In this document: positions 11,236-22,976 of the stretch, in pieces | How positions within the stretch are numbered: the stretch's first letter is position 1 | How the letters are laid out: every line of letters begins with the position of its first letter | Assembly (NCBI RefSeq): GCF_005877905.1 | Contig: NZ_SWDV01000002.1 | Location: 248,001 to 312,000 of the forward strand | Direction of reading: 5' to 3' | Source of the DNA: Pseudomonas nicosulfuronedens | GTDB taxonomy: Bacteria > Pseudomonadota > Gammaproteobacteria > Pseudomonadales > Pseudomonadaceae | Length of the DNA stretch: 64,000 bases | Translations under genes and position numbers: made by a program | The notes under the pieces: generated by a model | Seen by the model: only the letters and a program-made list of their open reading frames with translations | Told to the model about the DNA's origin: nothing | The model's database searches: none

Positions 11236-11302
11236 TGCCACGTCGCTCGACGGAAGGTGAGTAGAGGTGGCAAACCTTAACGTCCGTCCCGTGTGGCCTC
11301 TG

Positions 11303-11328
11303 TCAGGTTCCTCTGATTGGCCTGTGGG
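11303..11328 (-). promoter_or_regulatory. Shared 26-bp upstream motif, copy 1
   Basis: Reading on the - strand: CCCACA-N6-TCAGAGG-N2-CCTGA, ending 68 bp before the ATG of the 85-aa gene. The second copy, before the paralogue, has the same spacing and order. The TCAGG/CCTGA ends are inverted. It could be an operator or a promoter element. Confidence 0.5.
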
Positions 11329-11359
11329 ACTATCCCCCCAAGTGTCCGACCCTCGTACT

Positions 11360-11602
11360 TCAGGCCACCCGCTCGGCCGGGGTGACATTGAGGATATGCG
11401 TGCCGCTGAGGAACAGGTCCTGCACCGGGCCGGTGGGGCAGTGGCGGCTCTGGCAATCGCCCAGGCGCACCTCGAAGGGAGTGCGGCCGTCGCGCAAGGC
11501 AAGGTAATCCTCGCGACTGATGCGGCCGTGGAGAATGCGTTGGGGGCGGTAGGGAGACCAGGTCTCCACATCGACCCAGAGACTGTCGGGAGCGTGGTTC
11601 AT
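11360..11602 (-). CDS. Small protein, tandem paralogue 2 (80 aa)
   Basis: 80 aa, paralogous to the gene at 10978-11235. Shared residues include I-S-R-x-D-Y-x-A-L-x-D-G, P-F-x-V-R and D-C-Q-S. Two Cys lie at D-C-Q-S-R-H-C. There are no membrane segments and no signal peptide. The gene has its own 5' region with the shared 26-bp motif 64 bp upstream and 124 bp separate it from its paralogue, so the two are probably transcribed separately but co-regulated. Function unknown. Confidence 0.7.
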   Translation of the reverse strand: MNHAPDSLWVDVETWSPYRPQRILHGRISREDYLALRDGRTPFEVRLGDCQSRHCPTGPVQDLFLSGTHILNVTPAERVA

Positions 11603-11665
11603 GGCGGTGGTCCGGCCGTTGGTAAAGGGGCGAGTACTCTAGACAGCGGACCAGCGCCCAATTCA

Positions 11666-11691
11666 TCAGGACCCTCTGAGATATTTGTAGG
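11666..11691 (-). promoter_or_regulatory. Shared 26-bp upstream motif, copy 2
   Basis: Reading on the - strand: CCTACA-N6-TCAGAGG-N2-CCTGA, ending 64 bp before the ATG of the 80-aa gene. It matches copy 1 at 11303-11328 in every fixed position except one pyrimidine, although the surrounding sequence has diverged. Confidence 0.5.
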
Positions 11692-11722
11692 AAATTATGT
11701 TGGCCTGACTGGCGGTGCCGTC

Positions 11723-12616
11723 CTAAGGCAAAGCGCGGTAGGCCTTGGCCCAGTCCTGGGCGAAGTCCTCGAAGGGAGTCGCCGTGGTATTGGCCGGTGA
11801 GCGCGCCTCCTGCGCCCGAACCCGTCCGCTGCTGATCGCCTCGCCCAGTTCGGCGTAACACGCGGCGACGCTGGCGGAGCAGCCCGCGTCCCGCAGCGCG
11901 CCCTCCAGTTCCTGCGGCGATACCGGCACGTAGGGCAGGTCCGGTCGGCCGATGGCTGCACCCAGCAGCCGGGTGGCCTGGGCATAGCTGATGTCGCGCT
12001 GGCCGAGCACTTCGCGGATTACCACGCCCTGCCAGTCGTGCTCCAGCAGGGCACGGCTGGCGGCGTCGGCAACATCCCGGGTGGCGACCATCGGCACCGG
12101 CACATCCGGCGCCACCGCGTCGCTGTAGCAGTCATAGGCGCGGACAATCTCCAGCGCGCCATAGAGGTTTTCGAACAGCGCGCCGGAACGCAGCATCAGC
12201 ACGTCCATCTCCGGCGGCAACTGGCGCAAGCGCTGCTCATGGTCGTGCATGCTGATGATCGGTCCGGTGCCGGATGGCACCTCGGCGCCCACGCTGCTCA
12301 GGAAAACCACCCGGCGCACGCCGCTGTCGCGGATCGCGGTGAGAATCGCCTCGCCCTGGGCGGCCTGCTGTTCGCGGTAGTCCTCGGTGTCCGGGCCGTA
12401 GGCGAGCAGGGTGTAGACCGCTTCCGAGCCGCGGAACGCCTCGGTGAGAAACGCGGCGTCGTGCGATTCGCCCACGGCGATCCGCGCGCCGGCGGCAGCC
12501 AGCGATGCAAGGCGCTCGGCATTGCGGCCCAGGGCACAGACGGCCACGCCGGCCTCCAGCAGGGTCTGGCAGATTCTCGAACCGGTGCGGCCGGTGGCTC
12601 CCATTACAGTGATCAT
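11723..12616 (-). CDS. NmrA-family NAD(P)-binding oxidoreductase
   Basis: 297 aa atypical short-chain dehydrogenase. The N-terminus M-I-T-V-M-G-A-T-G-R-T-G-S-R is the NmrA-type dinucleotide loop, and there is no classical YxxxK catalytic pair. It resembles NAD(P)H:quinone reductase 2-like and redox-sensor NmrA proteins, so either enzymatic or sensor roles are possible. The divergent AraC-family gene 168 bp away is its probable regulator, an arrangement common for these stress-linked oxidoreductases. Confidence 0.85.
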   Translation of the reverse strand: MITVMGATGRTGSRICQTLLEAGVAVCALGRNAERLASLAAAGARIAVGESHDAAFLTEAFRGSEAVYTLLAYGPDTEDYREQQAAQGEAILTAIRDSGVRRVVFLSSVGAEVPSGTGPIISMHDHEQRLRQLPPEMDVLMLRSGALFENLYGALEIVRAYDCYSDAVAPDVPVPMVATRDVADAASRALLEHDWQGVVIREVLGQRDISYAQATRLLGAAIGRPDLPYVPVSPQELEGALRDAGCSASVAACYAELGEAISSGRVRAQEARSPANTTATPFEDFAQDWAKAYRALP

Positions 12617-12784
12617 GGCGGTGTCCTCGCTGCTGGCCGTCCCGCGGCGCCCGCCGTGGGTTCGTTGGCCTGGGTTCAGTCTCCTGTCAGATCGCTGGAC
12701 GGTTAATGCCTGGGAGTCGCCGGTTCATGCTCTTTCGTCCAGAAGTGCTGGACGTCGCCAGACGGCCGGACCAGTCTCAAGGCC

Positions 12785-13753
12785 ATGAACGCTCCTACCG
12801 CCATTCCGGACCTGACCGACGCCTGGGCCTCCACCGATCCCCTGGGGGAGGCGCTGCATTTCCTGCGCATGAGCGGCACCTTCTATTGCCGCTCCGAGTT
12901 CAGCGCGCCCTGGGGGCTGGACCTGCCGGCTATGCCGCAGTGCCTGATGTTCCATGTGCTGACCGTCGGCGAGTGCTGGCTGGAAGCCGAGGGCGACGAG
13001 CCGCGCAGGCTGGCGCCAGGCGACCTGGTGCTGGTGCCCCATGGTGAGGGCCACCGGCTGGTGAGCGCGCCGGGCGAGACGGCGGCCAGCTTGTTCGACC
13101 TGCCACGCGCCTACGCCAGCGACCGCTACGAAGTGCTGCGTCAGGGCGGAGGAGGGGAGCCGACGGCGATGATCTGTGGTGCGGTGCGCTTCGACCATCC
13201 CGCCGCGTTGCAGCTGGTGCGCCTGCTGCCGCGCGTGCTGGCGGCGCAGGTGCGCGACCCCGGCCAGCGCGACTGGCTGATGAGCACCCTGCACTTGATG
13301 GAAAGCGAGGCGCGGGCCATGCGCCCCGGCGGCGAAACGGTGATCACCCGGCTGGCCGACATCCTGGTGATCCAGGCGATCCGCGCCTGGATCGAGCAGG
13401 ACCCGGCTGCCCAGACCGGTTGGCTCGGCGCCTTGCAGGATCGACAGTTGGGCCGGGCGCTGAGCCTGATCCACCGTGACCCGGCGCAGGACTGGAGCCT
13501 GGTTTCCCTGGCCGGCGCGGCGGCCATGTCGCGCTCGGCCTTCGCGGCGCGTTTTGCCGAGAAGGTCGGCATGCCGGCCATGCACTACGTCACCCGTTGG
13601 CGCATGCATGTGGCGCTGAGCTGGCTGCAGGAGCGGGAGATCGCCGTGGCCGAACTGGCCGAGCGCCTGGGCTACCAGTCCGAGGCGGCGTTCAGCCGGG
13701 CGTTCAAGCGCTGTATCGGGGTGTCACCAGGAAGCGTGCGGCGCTCTTTGTAG
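12785..13753 (+). CDS. AraC-family regulator with cupin N-terminal domain
   Basis: 322 aa. Residues 1-200 form the cupin-type AraC N-terminal domain, including G-E-C-W-L-E-A-E-G-D-E-P-R-R-L-A-P-G-D-L-V-L-V. The C-terminal 100 residues carry the two helix-turn-helix units with S-L-A-G-A-A-A-M-S-R-S-A-F and L-A-E-R-L-G-Y-Q-S-E-A-A-F-S-R-A-F-K-R. It is divergent from the NmrA-type oxidoreductase gene, which it probably regulates. The effector is unknown. Confidence 0.9.
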   Translation: MNAPTAIPDLTDAWASTDPLGEALHFLRMSGTFYCRSEFSAPWGLDLPAMPQCLMFHVLTVGECWLEAEGDEPRRLAPGDLVLVPHGEGHRLVSAPGETAASLFDLPRAYASDRYEVLRQGGGGEPTAMICGAVRFDHPAALQLVRLLPRVLAAQVRDPGQRDWLMSTLHLMESEARAMRPGGETVITRLADILVIQAIRAWIEQDPAAQTGWLGALQDRQLGRALSLIHRDPAQDWSLVSLAGAAAMSRSAFAARFAEKVGMPAMHYVTRWRMHVALSWLQEREIAVAELAERLGYQSEAAFSRAFKRCIGVSPGSVRRSL

Positions 13754-13794
13754 GAGCGCGCCATGCGCGCGATAGCGGGCATGGCCGCGCTATC
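13750..13794. repeat. Degenerate REP element after the araC-type gene
   Basis: GTAGGAGCGCGCCATGCGCG, then an inverted stretch GATAGCGGGCATGGCCGCGC-TATC. It is a variant of the family A REP and overlaps the stop region of the AraC gene and the end of the convergent hypothetical gene. Confidence 0.6.
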
Positions 13795-14095
13795 AGGCTT
13801 CCAGCAAGCCGCTTTCGTTGGCCATCAGCCGCTGCTGCAGGCGCCAGAGGAAGGCCGCTTCGTAAGCCAGACTCTCCATGCCACTGGGCAGCTCGGCCCG
13901 ACCAATCTGCAGGGCAATCCACAGGTTGGTCTTGTGCCGTTCGCTAAACCAACGCTCGACTCGCTGGACGGCGGCATCCGCAGCGCCTTGGCAGTTTTCC
14001 GGCCAGTCGAGGGCGAGGCCCGGTTGGCCATCGGCGGGAAGGACATGAACCAGAAACGCATCGGGCGTATCGGAGGCGCGCAATTGTCGACCCAT
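13793..14095 (-). CDS. Hypothetical protein (100 aa)
   Basis: 100 aa, acidic and soluble, with no signal peptide. The C-terminal half (S-L-A-Y-E-A-A-F-L-W-R-L-Q-Q-R-L-M-A-N-E-S-G-L-L-E) looks like an amphipathic helix. Codon usage in its frame is typical of its neighbours, which supports a real gene, but I recognise no family. It lies between the AraC gene (convergent) and the repeat-rich region. Confidence 0.55.
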   Translation of the reverse strand: MGRQLRASDTPDAFLVHVLPADGQPGLALDWPENCQGAADAAVQRVERWFSERHKTNLWIALQIGRAELPSGMESLAYEAAFLWRLQQRLMANESGLLEA

Positions 14096-14157
14096 GACGA
14101 ACTCCTTGCCCGCCGTGCTTCAGCCAAGCGGACATCGTTTGAGGGAATGGCCAGGAA

Positions 14158-14183
14158 ATCGCCGGGCAAGATCGCCCGGCGAT
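14158..14183 (-). terminator. Terminator-like hairpin after the small ORF
   Basis: ATCGCCGGGC-AAGA-TCGCCCGGCGAT is a near-perfect GC-rich hairpin 12 bp beyond the stop of the 41-aa frame on the - strand. A full T-run is missing, so termination may be partial. Confidence 0.5.
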
Positions 14184-14195
14184 CTGCCGCAAGCT

Positions 14196-14321
14196 TCAGC
14201 GGAACGCCAGCAGGGGGAGGAGTGCGAGCGGTGCCAAAGGCCGGCGAATGGACTCTCTCGATAGAAGGATGTCGTGGGGTATTCGTGGGTGGTGCGCGGG
14301 GGTAAAAGCGGGGTAATGCAT
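14196..14321 (-). CDS. Candidate 41-aa small protein downstream of a structured RNA
   Basis: The ATG at 14321 follows a well-spaced GTAGGAG (GGAG seven bases before ATG). The 41-aa product is proline- and leucine-rich (M-H-Y-P-A-F-T-P-A-H-H, ending P-L-A-L-L-P-L-L-A-F-R), and the frame ends shortly before a GC-rich hairpin. The same frame is open upstream to 14507. That upstream part reads through the structured RNA at 14380-14453 and resembles the Icd-like/Ash ORFs that overlap phage C4/P4 immunity RNAs. It may be a leader peptide, a prophage remnant or a real small protein. Confidence 0.4.
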   Translation of the reverse strand: MHYPAFTPAHHPRIPHDILLSRESIRRPLAPLALLPLLAFR

Positions 14322-14379
14322 TGTGCTTCTCCTACATTGATGAGTCGCCTTTCTCCTTATCCGTCTCACGGGAAAGGGT

Positions 14380-14453
14380 GGCGAACCGTGCAAGGGTGAG
14401 ACCCGGAAATGTAGGCAACCGGCCGGGCCGAAGCCCGCCTCGCACGGTCCGCC
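14380..14453 (-). ncRNA. Structured RNA resembling phage C4/P4 CI immunity RNA
   Basis: GGCGGACCGTGCGAGG and CCTTGCACGGTTCGCC (- strand) form a 16-pair stem with two G-U wobbles. It encloses a GGGC-TTCG-GCCC hairpin and a CCGG...CCGG hairpin. Nearby, GTCTCAC occurs at 14363 and 14500 and its complement GTGAGAC at 14396, giving competing pairings typical of antisense immunity leaders. The resemblance to the C4 antisense RNA family is from memory and needs a covariance-model search. No phage gene is adjacent. Confidence 0.45.
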
Positions 14454-14686
14454 ATAGACAAGCCACAGCGGAGCGGAAGCGCCAACATTTTCGAGCCGGG
14501 GTCTCACGCCCAGGTCACGACAACCGTCGCGACCGGGAGACCTTACCGACGGCCTTGCAGGCGCAGCAATGCGCGATGCTACCGGTAATTCCGATGCCCG
14601 TGCAGGACAGCTCTCGGGTACGCCGTCGCATTTTCGTAGGAAGGAATAACCGTCTGAGGAACGCGGCTCGTGGTGACTTCAGACTC

Positions 14687-14761
14687 GTAGGGCGCATAAC
14701 GCGCCAGCGTTATCCGCCGCAGCGCATCGGCGGATAACCTGTTCCAGGTTATGCGCCCTAC
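14687..14761. repeat. Inverted repeat, family B, second copy
   Basis: GTAGGGCGCATAACGCGCCA...TCCGCCG and CGGCGGATAACCTG...GTTATGCGCCCTAC face each other, the same architecture as 8071-8154. The 14454-14918 stretch otherwise shows only repeats and no credible gene. Confidence 0.85.
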
Positions 14762-14829
14762 GTTCAGGCTGGCGGCGGCCAGGGGGACGAGCCCGCACCT
14801 ACAGGCTTGCCTTGATTACGGCGTTCTTC

Positions 14830-14865
14830 GTAGGACCGAGGGGGCGCCTAGCCCTTGCTCGCGAA
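14830..14865. repeat. Partial REP variant
   Basis: GTAGGACCGAGGGGGCGCCT...TGCTCGCGAA keeps the two ends of the family A REP but has a changed centre. The same variant appears reversed at 15521-15557. Confidence 0.55.
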
Positions 14866-14918
14866 CTGCACGGCACGATGGTCTGTGCGGGAGGTGGTCG
14901 GTTCCGGGAAGCGCCCGA

Positions 14919-15368
14919 TCAGAGCTGGATATCGTCGCGGATCAGCACGCAGGTGCAGCCGTCGTCGTCTTCGCGCCAGTCGTGGAGGAAGTACATCTGG
15001 ATCTTGCCGCCATCCATCACCGCCAGGTAGTCGCCGACTTCCGGGACAAAGAAACCCGAGGTGCCGGGTTCGGCTTCGCACTCGATGCGCACGCTGAAGA
15101 ACAGCGCCGGGTCGGCGTCATCGAAGAAGTCTTCGCGCTCGGCGGCGTCCCACTCCACAGGGGCCTCGAAGGGGCCGAGGAAGAGGACCTTGGCATCACC
15201 CATGTCCAGTTCTTCGGCGTCCGGGTCATTGTCGTCCGGACGGTAGACGGTGGCGTCCAGCGCGCTGCTGTCGGCGAGGATGGCGCGGCGCGCGGCCATG
15301 CGTTGCTGTGGATCGACGCCGGCGTCGGCGCAGAGCTGGTTCCAGAGGGTTTCGGCTTGGGTGGACAT
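14919..15368 (-). CDS. Acidic hypothetical protein (149 aa)
   Basis: 149 aa, strongly acidic (D-D-N-D-P-D-A-E-E-L-D, E-R-E-D-F-F-D-D-A-D, W-R-E-D-D-D-G), soluble, without signal peptide. The start at 15368 (M-S-T-Q-A-E-T-L-W) follows GGGAG and is preferred to the in-frame start at 15434. The C-terminal part (Y-L-A-V-M-D-G-G-K-I-Q-M-Y-F-L-H-D-W) looks like a small beta-rich domain. The gene is isolated between REP elements. Function unknown. Confidence 0.7.
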   Translation of the reverse strand: MSTQAETLWNQLCADAGVDPQQRMAARRAILADSSALDATVYRPDDNDPDAEELDMGDAKVLFLGPFEAPVEWDAAEREDFFDDADPALFFSVRIECEAEPGTSGFFVPEVGDYLAVMDGGKIQMYFLHDWREDDDGCTCVLIRDDIQL

Positions 15369-15464
15369 GATGGCTCCCGCTCGTGCGGCCGGTTCAAAGG
15401 GCAATAGTGTCGGGGACACTTCACTCCGGATCAATGGGGCGCTGCGTCACGCGATGTTCTTCGT

Positions 15465-15557
15465 GTAGGAGCGAGCTTGCTCGCGAACGCTTTCAGCCGG
15501 GCATCACGGTATCAGACGGGTTCGCGAGCAAGGACTGGGCGTCCCCCTCGGTCCTAC
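15465..15557. repeat. REP pair before the aauR stop
   Basis: GTAGGAGCGAGCTTGCTCGC at 15465 and a variant reverse copy TTCGCGAGCAAGGACTGGGC...TCCTAC ending at 15557 flank about 33 bp. It is a family A BIME lying downstream of aauR and upstream of the acidic hypothetical gene. Confidence 0.85.
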
Positions 15558-15576
15558 GAAAAGCCAAGTGCGCCGA

Positions 15577-16907
<1,331 letters not shown>

Positions 16908-16911
<4 letters not shown>

Positions 16912-18758
16912 GCGGGTGTCTCCATGGCGGGCAGCAGCGGCAGGTGCAGTTCGAAGGCGGTGCCGCCGGCCTCCGGATAGGCCACGCTCAGGCTGCCGCC
17001 GGCGGCGGTGGCGAGGCTGGCCGAAAGGGTCAGGCCCAGGCCCAGGCCGAGTTCGCCGGGCTTGGTGGTGAAAAAGGGTTCGAACAGGTGCTGGCGCGCA
17101 TCCTGCGGGATGCCGGGGCCGTTGTCGCGGACCACCAGGCGGTAGTGCCCGTCACCTTCGCTGCGGCCTTCCAGCCAGAGCTGGCGGTCGAGCTGCGGGC
17201 CCATGGCGTCGAGGGCGTTGGCGATCAGGTTGACCAGGATCTGTTCCAGGCGCGTCTGGTCGATGGCCAGCTGTGCGTCGGGGTAGTCGCGGTGCAGGGC
17301 CACCGGTACTTCGGAGAGTCTCCCCTGCAGGACCATCACGGCAGCGTCTACCGCCTTGCTCAGCGTCGCCTGGCCATGGTCGTCGGCGCGCCGGGCGAAG
17401 GCGCGCAGGCTGGCGGTGATGCGGCCCATGCGATCGACCATCTCGGCGATGGCTTCGAGGTTGCTGCTGGCGACATCGAGCTTGCCGCGCTCGAGGAAGC
17501 GCACGCTGTTGCTCGACAGGGTGCGCAGCGCCGCCAGCGGCTGGTTGAGTTCGTGGGCGATGCTGGTGGACATCTGTCCGATCACCGCCAGCTTGCTGGC
17601 CTGCACCAGGCGGTCCTGGGCCTTGCGCAGGGTGTCCTCGGCCTGGCGGCGCTCGCGGATCTGCTCGCGCAGGTGCTGGTTGCTGGCACGCAGGTCGGCG
17701 GTGCGCTCGGCGATGCGCCGCTCCAGGGCGTTGTTGGCCTGCTCCAGTGCCTCGCGGGCGGCGAGGCGGGTGGCGATGACCTTGCGCCGTTCGTTCCAGG
17801 CGATCAGCAGGAAGGCGAACAGGGCGAAGCCGACGGCGGCCAGCACGCCGTGCATCAGCGCTTCGCGGCGCAGGTCGGCCAGCGGGGTGAGCAGGGTGAA
17901 GTTCCATGGCGTGTCGCTGAGCTGGCGCGTCTGCATCAGGTAGCTGAGCGGCTTGTGGCTGCCGGCGTGCTCGCCGGGCGGGAAGCTGATTTCCTCGACG
18001 CCGTCGCCCAGCGGATGGCGCGACAGCGGCTGCCACTCGTTGAGTGCCCACCAGTAGTACTGCAGGCTGCGGGCAAGGCGCTCCTTGTCCTGGTCGCTGA
18101 GCGGGCGCACGGCCTTCAGGCGCAGGGTCGGGTCGCTGGAGAGGATGATGATGCCGTTCTCGTCACTGACGAAGGCTTGCAGGCGCGCCTTCTCCCAGCG
18201 CTCCTCGAGGGATTCCATGCGCACCTTGACCACCGCCACGCCGACGATCTTGCCGCCGTGGACCAGGCCGTGGGCGAGGTAGTAGCCGGGCTCGCCGGTG
18301 GTGCTGCCGATGCCATAGAAGCGGCCGGGGCGGCCGTTCACCGCTTCCTGGAAATAGGCCCGGAACGAGAGGTCTTCGCCCAGGTAGCTGTCGGCATCCT
18401 GCCAGTTGCTGGTGGCCAGCACGCGGCCGGAGGTGTCCAGCAGGTACACGGCGCGGCTGCCGGCGCGGCGGTTGAGGCCTTCCAGGTAATGGTTGACGCG
18501 GTCGCGGTGCAGCGGTGTCGGGTCCACCAGCAGGCGGCTGACGCTGCCTTCGAGTTCCAGCAGGCTGGGCAGGTAGGTGTAGCGGCTGATCTCGCTCTCC
18601 ACGCCACGGGCGTGCAGTTCGAGCTGGCGTTCGCCGGTCTCGATCAGGGTGCGGGTACCGGCGCCTTCGCTGATCAGGTAGCCGCCGTAGCCGAAGCCCA
18701 GGGTGAGCAGGAGCAGCAGGAAGGGCAACAGGTAGTTGCGCACGAGGCGTGGCTTCAC
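16908..18758 (-). CDS. aauS: Sensor histidine kinase AauS (DctB type)
   Basis: About 616 aa if started at the GTG at 18758 (V-K-P-R-L-V-R-N-Y), which places the first membrane helix (L-L-P-F-L-L-L-L-L-T-L-G-F-G) at residue 8, as in DctB proteins. An in-frame GTG at 18863 would give 651 aa; neither has a clear ribosome site. A periplasmic double-Cache sensor lies between two membrane helices, then a coiled coil, HisKA (I-A-H-E-L-N-Q-P-L-A-A-L-R) and HATPase (V-R-D-N-G-P-G-I, G-L-G-L-G-L-T). It should sense extracellular glutamate/aspartate and phosphorylate AauR. ATGA overlap with aauR. Confidence 0.87.
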
Positions 18759-18880
18759 GGTGAGCGGCGGCGGCAATGGGCTGGAAGCGCATTGCAGCAC
18801 AGACGCCGAGGCCGAGCCAGCCCAACGCCGGGGGGCGGCGATGGACTGGCTCGGGTACCACACGGTGCGTCCGCCGGGGC

Positions 18881-20554
<1,674 letters not shown>

Positions 20555-20592
20555 GGAACTTCCTTATTTATTCTTGTGCTTGCGGTGAGGGT

Positions 20593-20618
20593 GAATGCCC
20601 CGGCGAACCGGGGCATTC
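20593..20618 (-). terminator. GC-rich hairpin between aatP and ggt
   Basis: GAATGCCCCGG-CGAA-CCGGGGCATTC, an 11-pair stem with a stable CGAA loop and no T-run after it on the - strand. It is more likely an mRNA-stabilising or partial attenuating structure than a full terminator. Confidence 0.55.
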
Positions 20619-20639
20619 GGGTAAATCAGAGCGGGCGGA

Positions 20640-21374
20640 TCAGTGCGGCAGGATCTTGGCGAGGAACTGCTGGGTGCGCTCGGCGCGGTTCTGCAGGTCG
20701 CCGAAGAATTCCTCCTTCGGGCAGTCCTCGACGATCTGCCCGCGGTCCATGAAGATCACCCGGTCGGCGACCTTGCGCGCGAAGCCCATCTCGTGGGTCA
20801 CGCACATCATGGTCATGCCTTCGTGGGCGAGCTGGACCATCACGTCGAGCACCTCGTTGACCATCTCCGGGTCGAGCGCCGAGGTCGGTTCGTCGAACAG
20901 CATGACGATCGGGTCCATGGCCAACGCGCGGGCGATCGCCACGCGCTGCTGCTGGCCGCCGGAGAGCTGGCCGGGATGCTTGTGCGCATGGGCCTTGAGG
21001 CCGACGCGGTCGAGCAGCTTCATGCCCTTGTCCATCGCCTCTTCCTTGCTTCGTCCCAGCACCTTGCGCTGGGCGATGGTGAGGTTCTCGGTGATGGTCA
21101 GGTGCGGGAACAGCTCGAAGTGCTGGAACACCATGCCAACGCGCGAGCGCAGTTTCGGCAGGTCGGTCTTGGGGTTGGCGATGGAGGTGCCGTCGACGGT
21201 GATGTCGCCCTTCTGGAAGGGTTCCAGCGCGTTGACGCACTTGATCAGGGTCGACTTGCCCGAGCCGGACGGCCCGCAGACCACCACCACTTCACCCTTG
21301 GACACCTTGGTGTTGCAGTCGGTAAGCACCTGGAAGTCGCCATACCACTTGCTGACGTTATCGATGGAGATCAT
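20640..21374 (-). CDS. aatP: Acidic amino acid ABC transporter ATPase AatP
   Basis: 244 aa with Walker [10 protein letters not shown], signature [15 protein letters not shown], Walker [14 protein letters not shown] and the switch His in C-V-T-H-E-M-G-F-A. This is the polar amino acid (GlnQ/GltL) class. It powers the AatM/AatQ permease for glutamate and aspartate. Its start overlaps the aatM stop by four bases. Confidence 0.93.
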   Translation of the reverse strand: MISIDNVSKWYGDFQVLTDCNTKVSKGEVVVVCGPSGSGKSTLIKCVNALEPFQKGDITVDGTSIANPKTDLPKLRSRVGMVFQHFELFPHLTITENLTIAQRKVLGRSKEEAMDKGMKLLDRVGLKAHAHKHPGQLSGGQQQRVAIARALAMDPIVMLFDEPTSALDPEMVNEVLDVMVQLAHEGMTMMCVTHEMGFARKVADRVIFMDRGQIVEDCPKEEFFGDLQNRAERTQQFLAKILPH

Positions 21375-22039
21375 ACGGTTAACCTTTTCTGCAGGCGCTT
21401 CACACCGAAGGACGCGGCGAAGCTGATGACGAAGTAGACGAGTCCGGCGAAGATCAGGAACTCATGGGGCTGGCCGATGATGTCGCCACGGGAACGGGCG
21501 GCGTTGAGGAAGTCCATCAGGCCCACCGAGTACACCAGCGAGGTGTCCTGGAACAGGATGATGCTCTGCTGCAGCAGCAGCGGGGTCATCTTGCGGAACG
21601 CCTGGGGCAGGATGATCAGGCGCATGGACTGGCCGTAGGTCATGCCCAGCGCGTAGGACGCGCCGATCTGGCCCTTGGGGATGGCCTGGATGCCGGCGCG
21701 GACGATCTCGCAGTAGTAGGCCGCCTCGAACATCATGAAGGCCACCAGGCACGAGGTGAACGCGCCCACGGGGGTGTCCTGGCCGGTGATCCAGCGCAGG
21801 ATGAACGGCACCGCGAAGTAGAACCAGGTGATCACCAGCAGCAGCGGGATCGAGCGGAAGTAGTTCACGTAGAAGCCGGCGATGTTCGACAGCAGCTTGC
21901 TGTTGGACAGCCGCATCAGCGCGAGGATGGTGCCGAGCACCACGCCGCCCAGCACACCCAGCACCATCAGTTGCAGGGTGGTGAGCATGCCTTCCCAGAG
22001 GCCGGGGAGGGCGGGGACGATCTGGCTGAAATCCATCAT
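21371..22039 (-). CDS. aatM: Acidic amino acid ABC permease AatM
   Basis: 222 aa with five hydrophobic segments. The EAA loop is [17 protein letters not shown], ending L-P-Q-A-F-R. It is the GltK-type inner-membrane subunit that pairs with AatQ. Four-base overlaps with aatP downstream and aatQ upstream indicate translational coupling of the three transporter genes. Confidence 0.92.
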   Translation of the reverse strand: MMDFSQIVPALPGLWEGMLTTLQLMVLGVLGGVVLGTILALMRLSNSKLLSNIAGFYVNYFRSIPLLLVITWFYFAVPFILRWITGQDTPVGAFTSCLVAFMMFEAAYYCEIVRAGIQAIPKGQIGASYALGMTYGQSMRLIILPQAFRKMTPLLLQQSIILFQDTSLVYSVGLMDFLNAARSRGDIIGQPHEFLIFAGLVYFVISFAASFGVKRLQKRLTV

Positions 22040-22782
22040 TTACCTCCCACGGAGATCAGGCCCGGCACGGCGACTTTCTTCTCGACCATGCGCATGATCA
22101 GCATCAGGCTCATGTTCAGGGTGAAGTAGATCGCGGTGGCAAGGGTGAAGGCCTCGAACAGGTTGGCGCTGAATTCGGCGGTCTGCTTGGTCTGCGCCAG
22201 CAGCTCCATGAGGCCGATCAGCGAGGCCACCGAGGAGTTCTTGAAGACGTTGAGGAATTCCGAGGTCAGCGGCGGAATGATGATCCGGAACGCTTGCGGC
22301 AACAGCACGTGCCGATAGATCGACGGCAGGCGGAAGCCTACGGCGCTGGCGGCGGCAAGTTGCCCCTTGGGCAGCGCCTGGATACCGGTGCGCACCTGTT
22401 CGCAGACCCGCGCGGCGGTGAACAGGCCCAGGCACACGACGACGCTGATGAAGGCCGAGGTTTCCGGGGCGATGCCCAGCTTGAACCAGTCCTGGATCGG
22501 CTGCGGCAGGTAGTCCGGCACGAAGAAGTACCAGAGGAACAGCTGCACCAGCAGCGGCACGTTGCGGAACAGCTCCACGTAGGCCGTGGCGATGCCCGAC
22601 AACCAACGGTTGGGCAGGGTGCGCATCACGCCCAGCAGCGAGCCGAGGGCCAGGGCGATGACCCAGGCCGCGAGCGAGACGGCGATGGTCCAGCCCAGGC
22701 CGGTGATGTACCAGTCCAGGTAGCGTTCGTCGCCGATCCCGGTGGACTTGAAGAACACGCCCCAGTCCCAGTTGTAATCCAT
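22036..22782 (-). CDS. aatQ: Acidic amino acid ABC permease AatQ
   Basis: 248 aa GltJ-type permease starting M-D-Y-N-W-D-W-G-V, with EAA loop G-I-Q-A-L-P-K-G-Q-L-A-A-A-S-A-V-G and L-L-P-Q-A-F-R. The start at 22782 follows GAGGGGAAA. The 194-bp gap from aatJ contains two GC-rich hairpins, which fits stronger expression of the binding protein than of the membrane subunits. Confidence 0.92.
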   Translation of the reverse strand: MDYNWDWGVFFKSTGIGDERYLDWYITGLGWTIAVSLAAWVIALALGSLLGVMRTLPNRWLSGIATAYVELFRNVPLLVQLFLWYFFVPDYLPQPIQDWFKLGIAPETSAFISVVVCLGLFTAARVCEQVRTGIQALPKGQLAAASAVGFRLPSIYRHVLLPQAFRIIIPPLTSEFLNVFKNSSVASLIGLMELLAQTKQTAEFSANLFEAFTLATAIYFTLNMSLMLIMRMVEKKVAVPGLISVGGK

Positions 22783-22838
22783 GACGGGTTTCCCCTCGAT
22801 TGCTTTGCACGGTGGCTTGGTACGGTACGAGGCCGGAC

Positions 22839-22877
22839 GCGGGCGCAAGGTCGCCCGCCACCCGCGGGTAGCGGGTG
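22839..22877 (-). terminator. Double hairpin between aatJ and aatQ
   Basis: GCGGGCG (22839-22845) pairs with CGCCCGC (22852-22858). Immediately after, CACCCGC (22859-22865) pairs with GCGGGTG (22871-22877). No T-run follows. It probably protects the upstream aatJ message or attenuates read-through into the permease genes. Confidence 0.55.
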
Positions 22878-22976
22878 TTCCGGCATCGTCATCAGGAAGT
22901 GTGGGCCAGGAGCGCATGGCTTGCGCTCCCGATCCCCCGCGTGGCTACGCCTTGTGGGCGCCGCCGCGCGCGACCG

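Noticed and set aside
14508..14918. Open frames on either strand in the repeat-rich gap
   Set aside because: They are built from repeat sequence, rich in Arg and Pro, without ribosome sites or recognisable domains.
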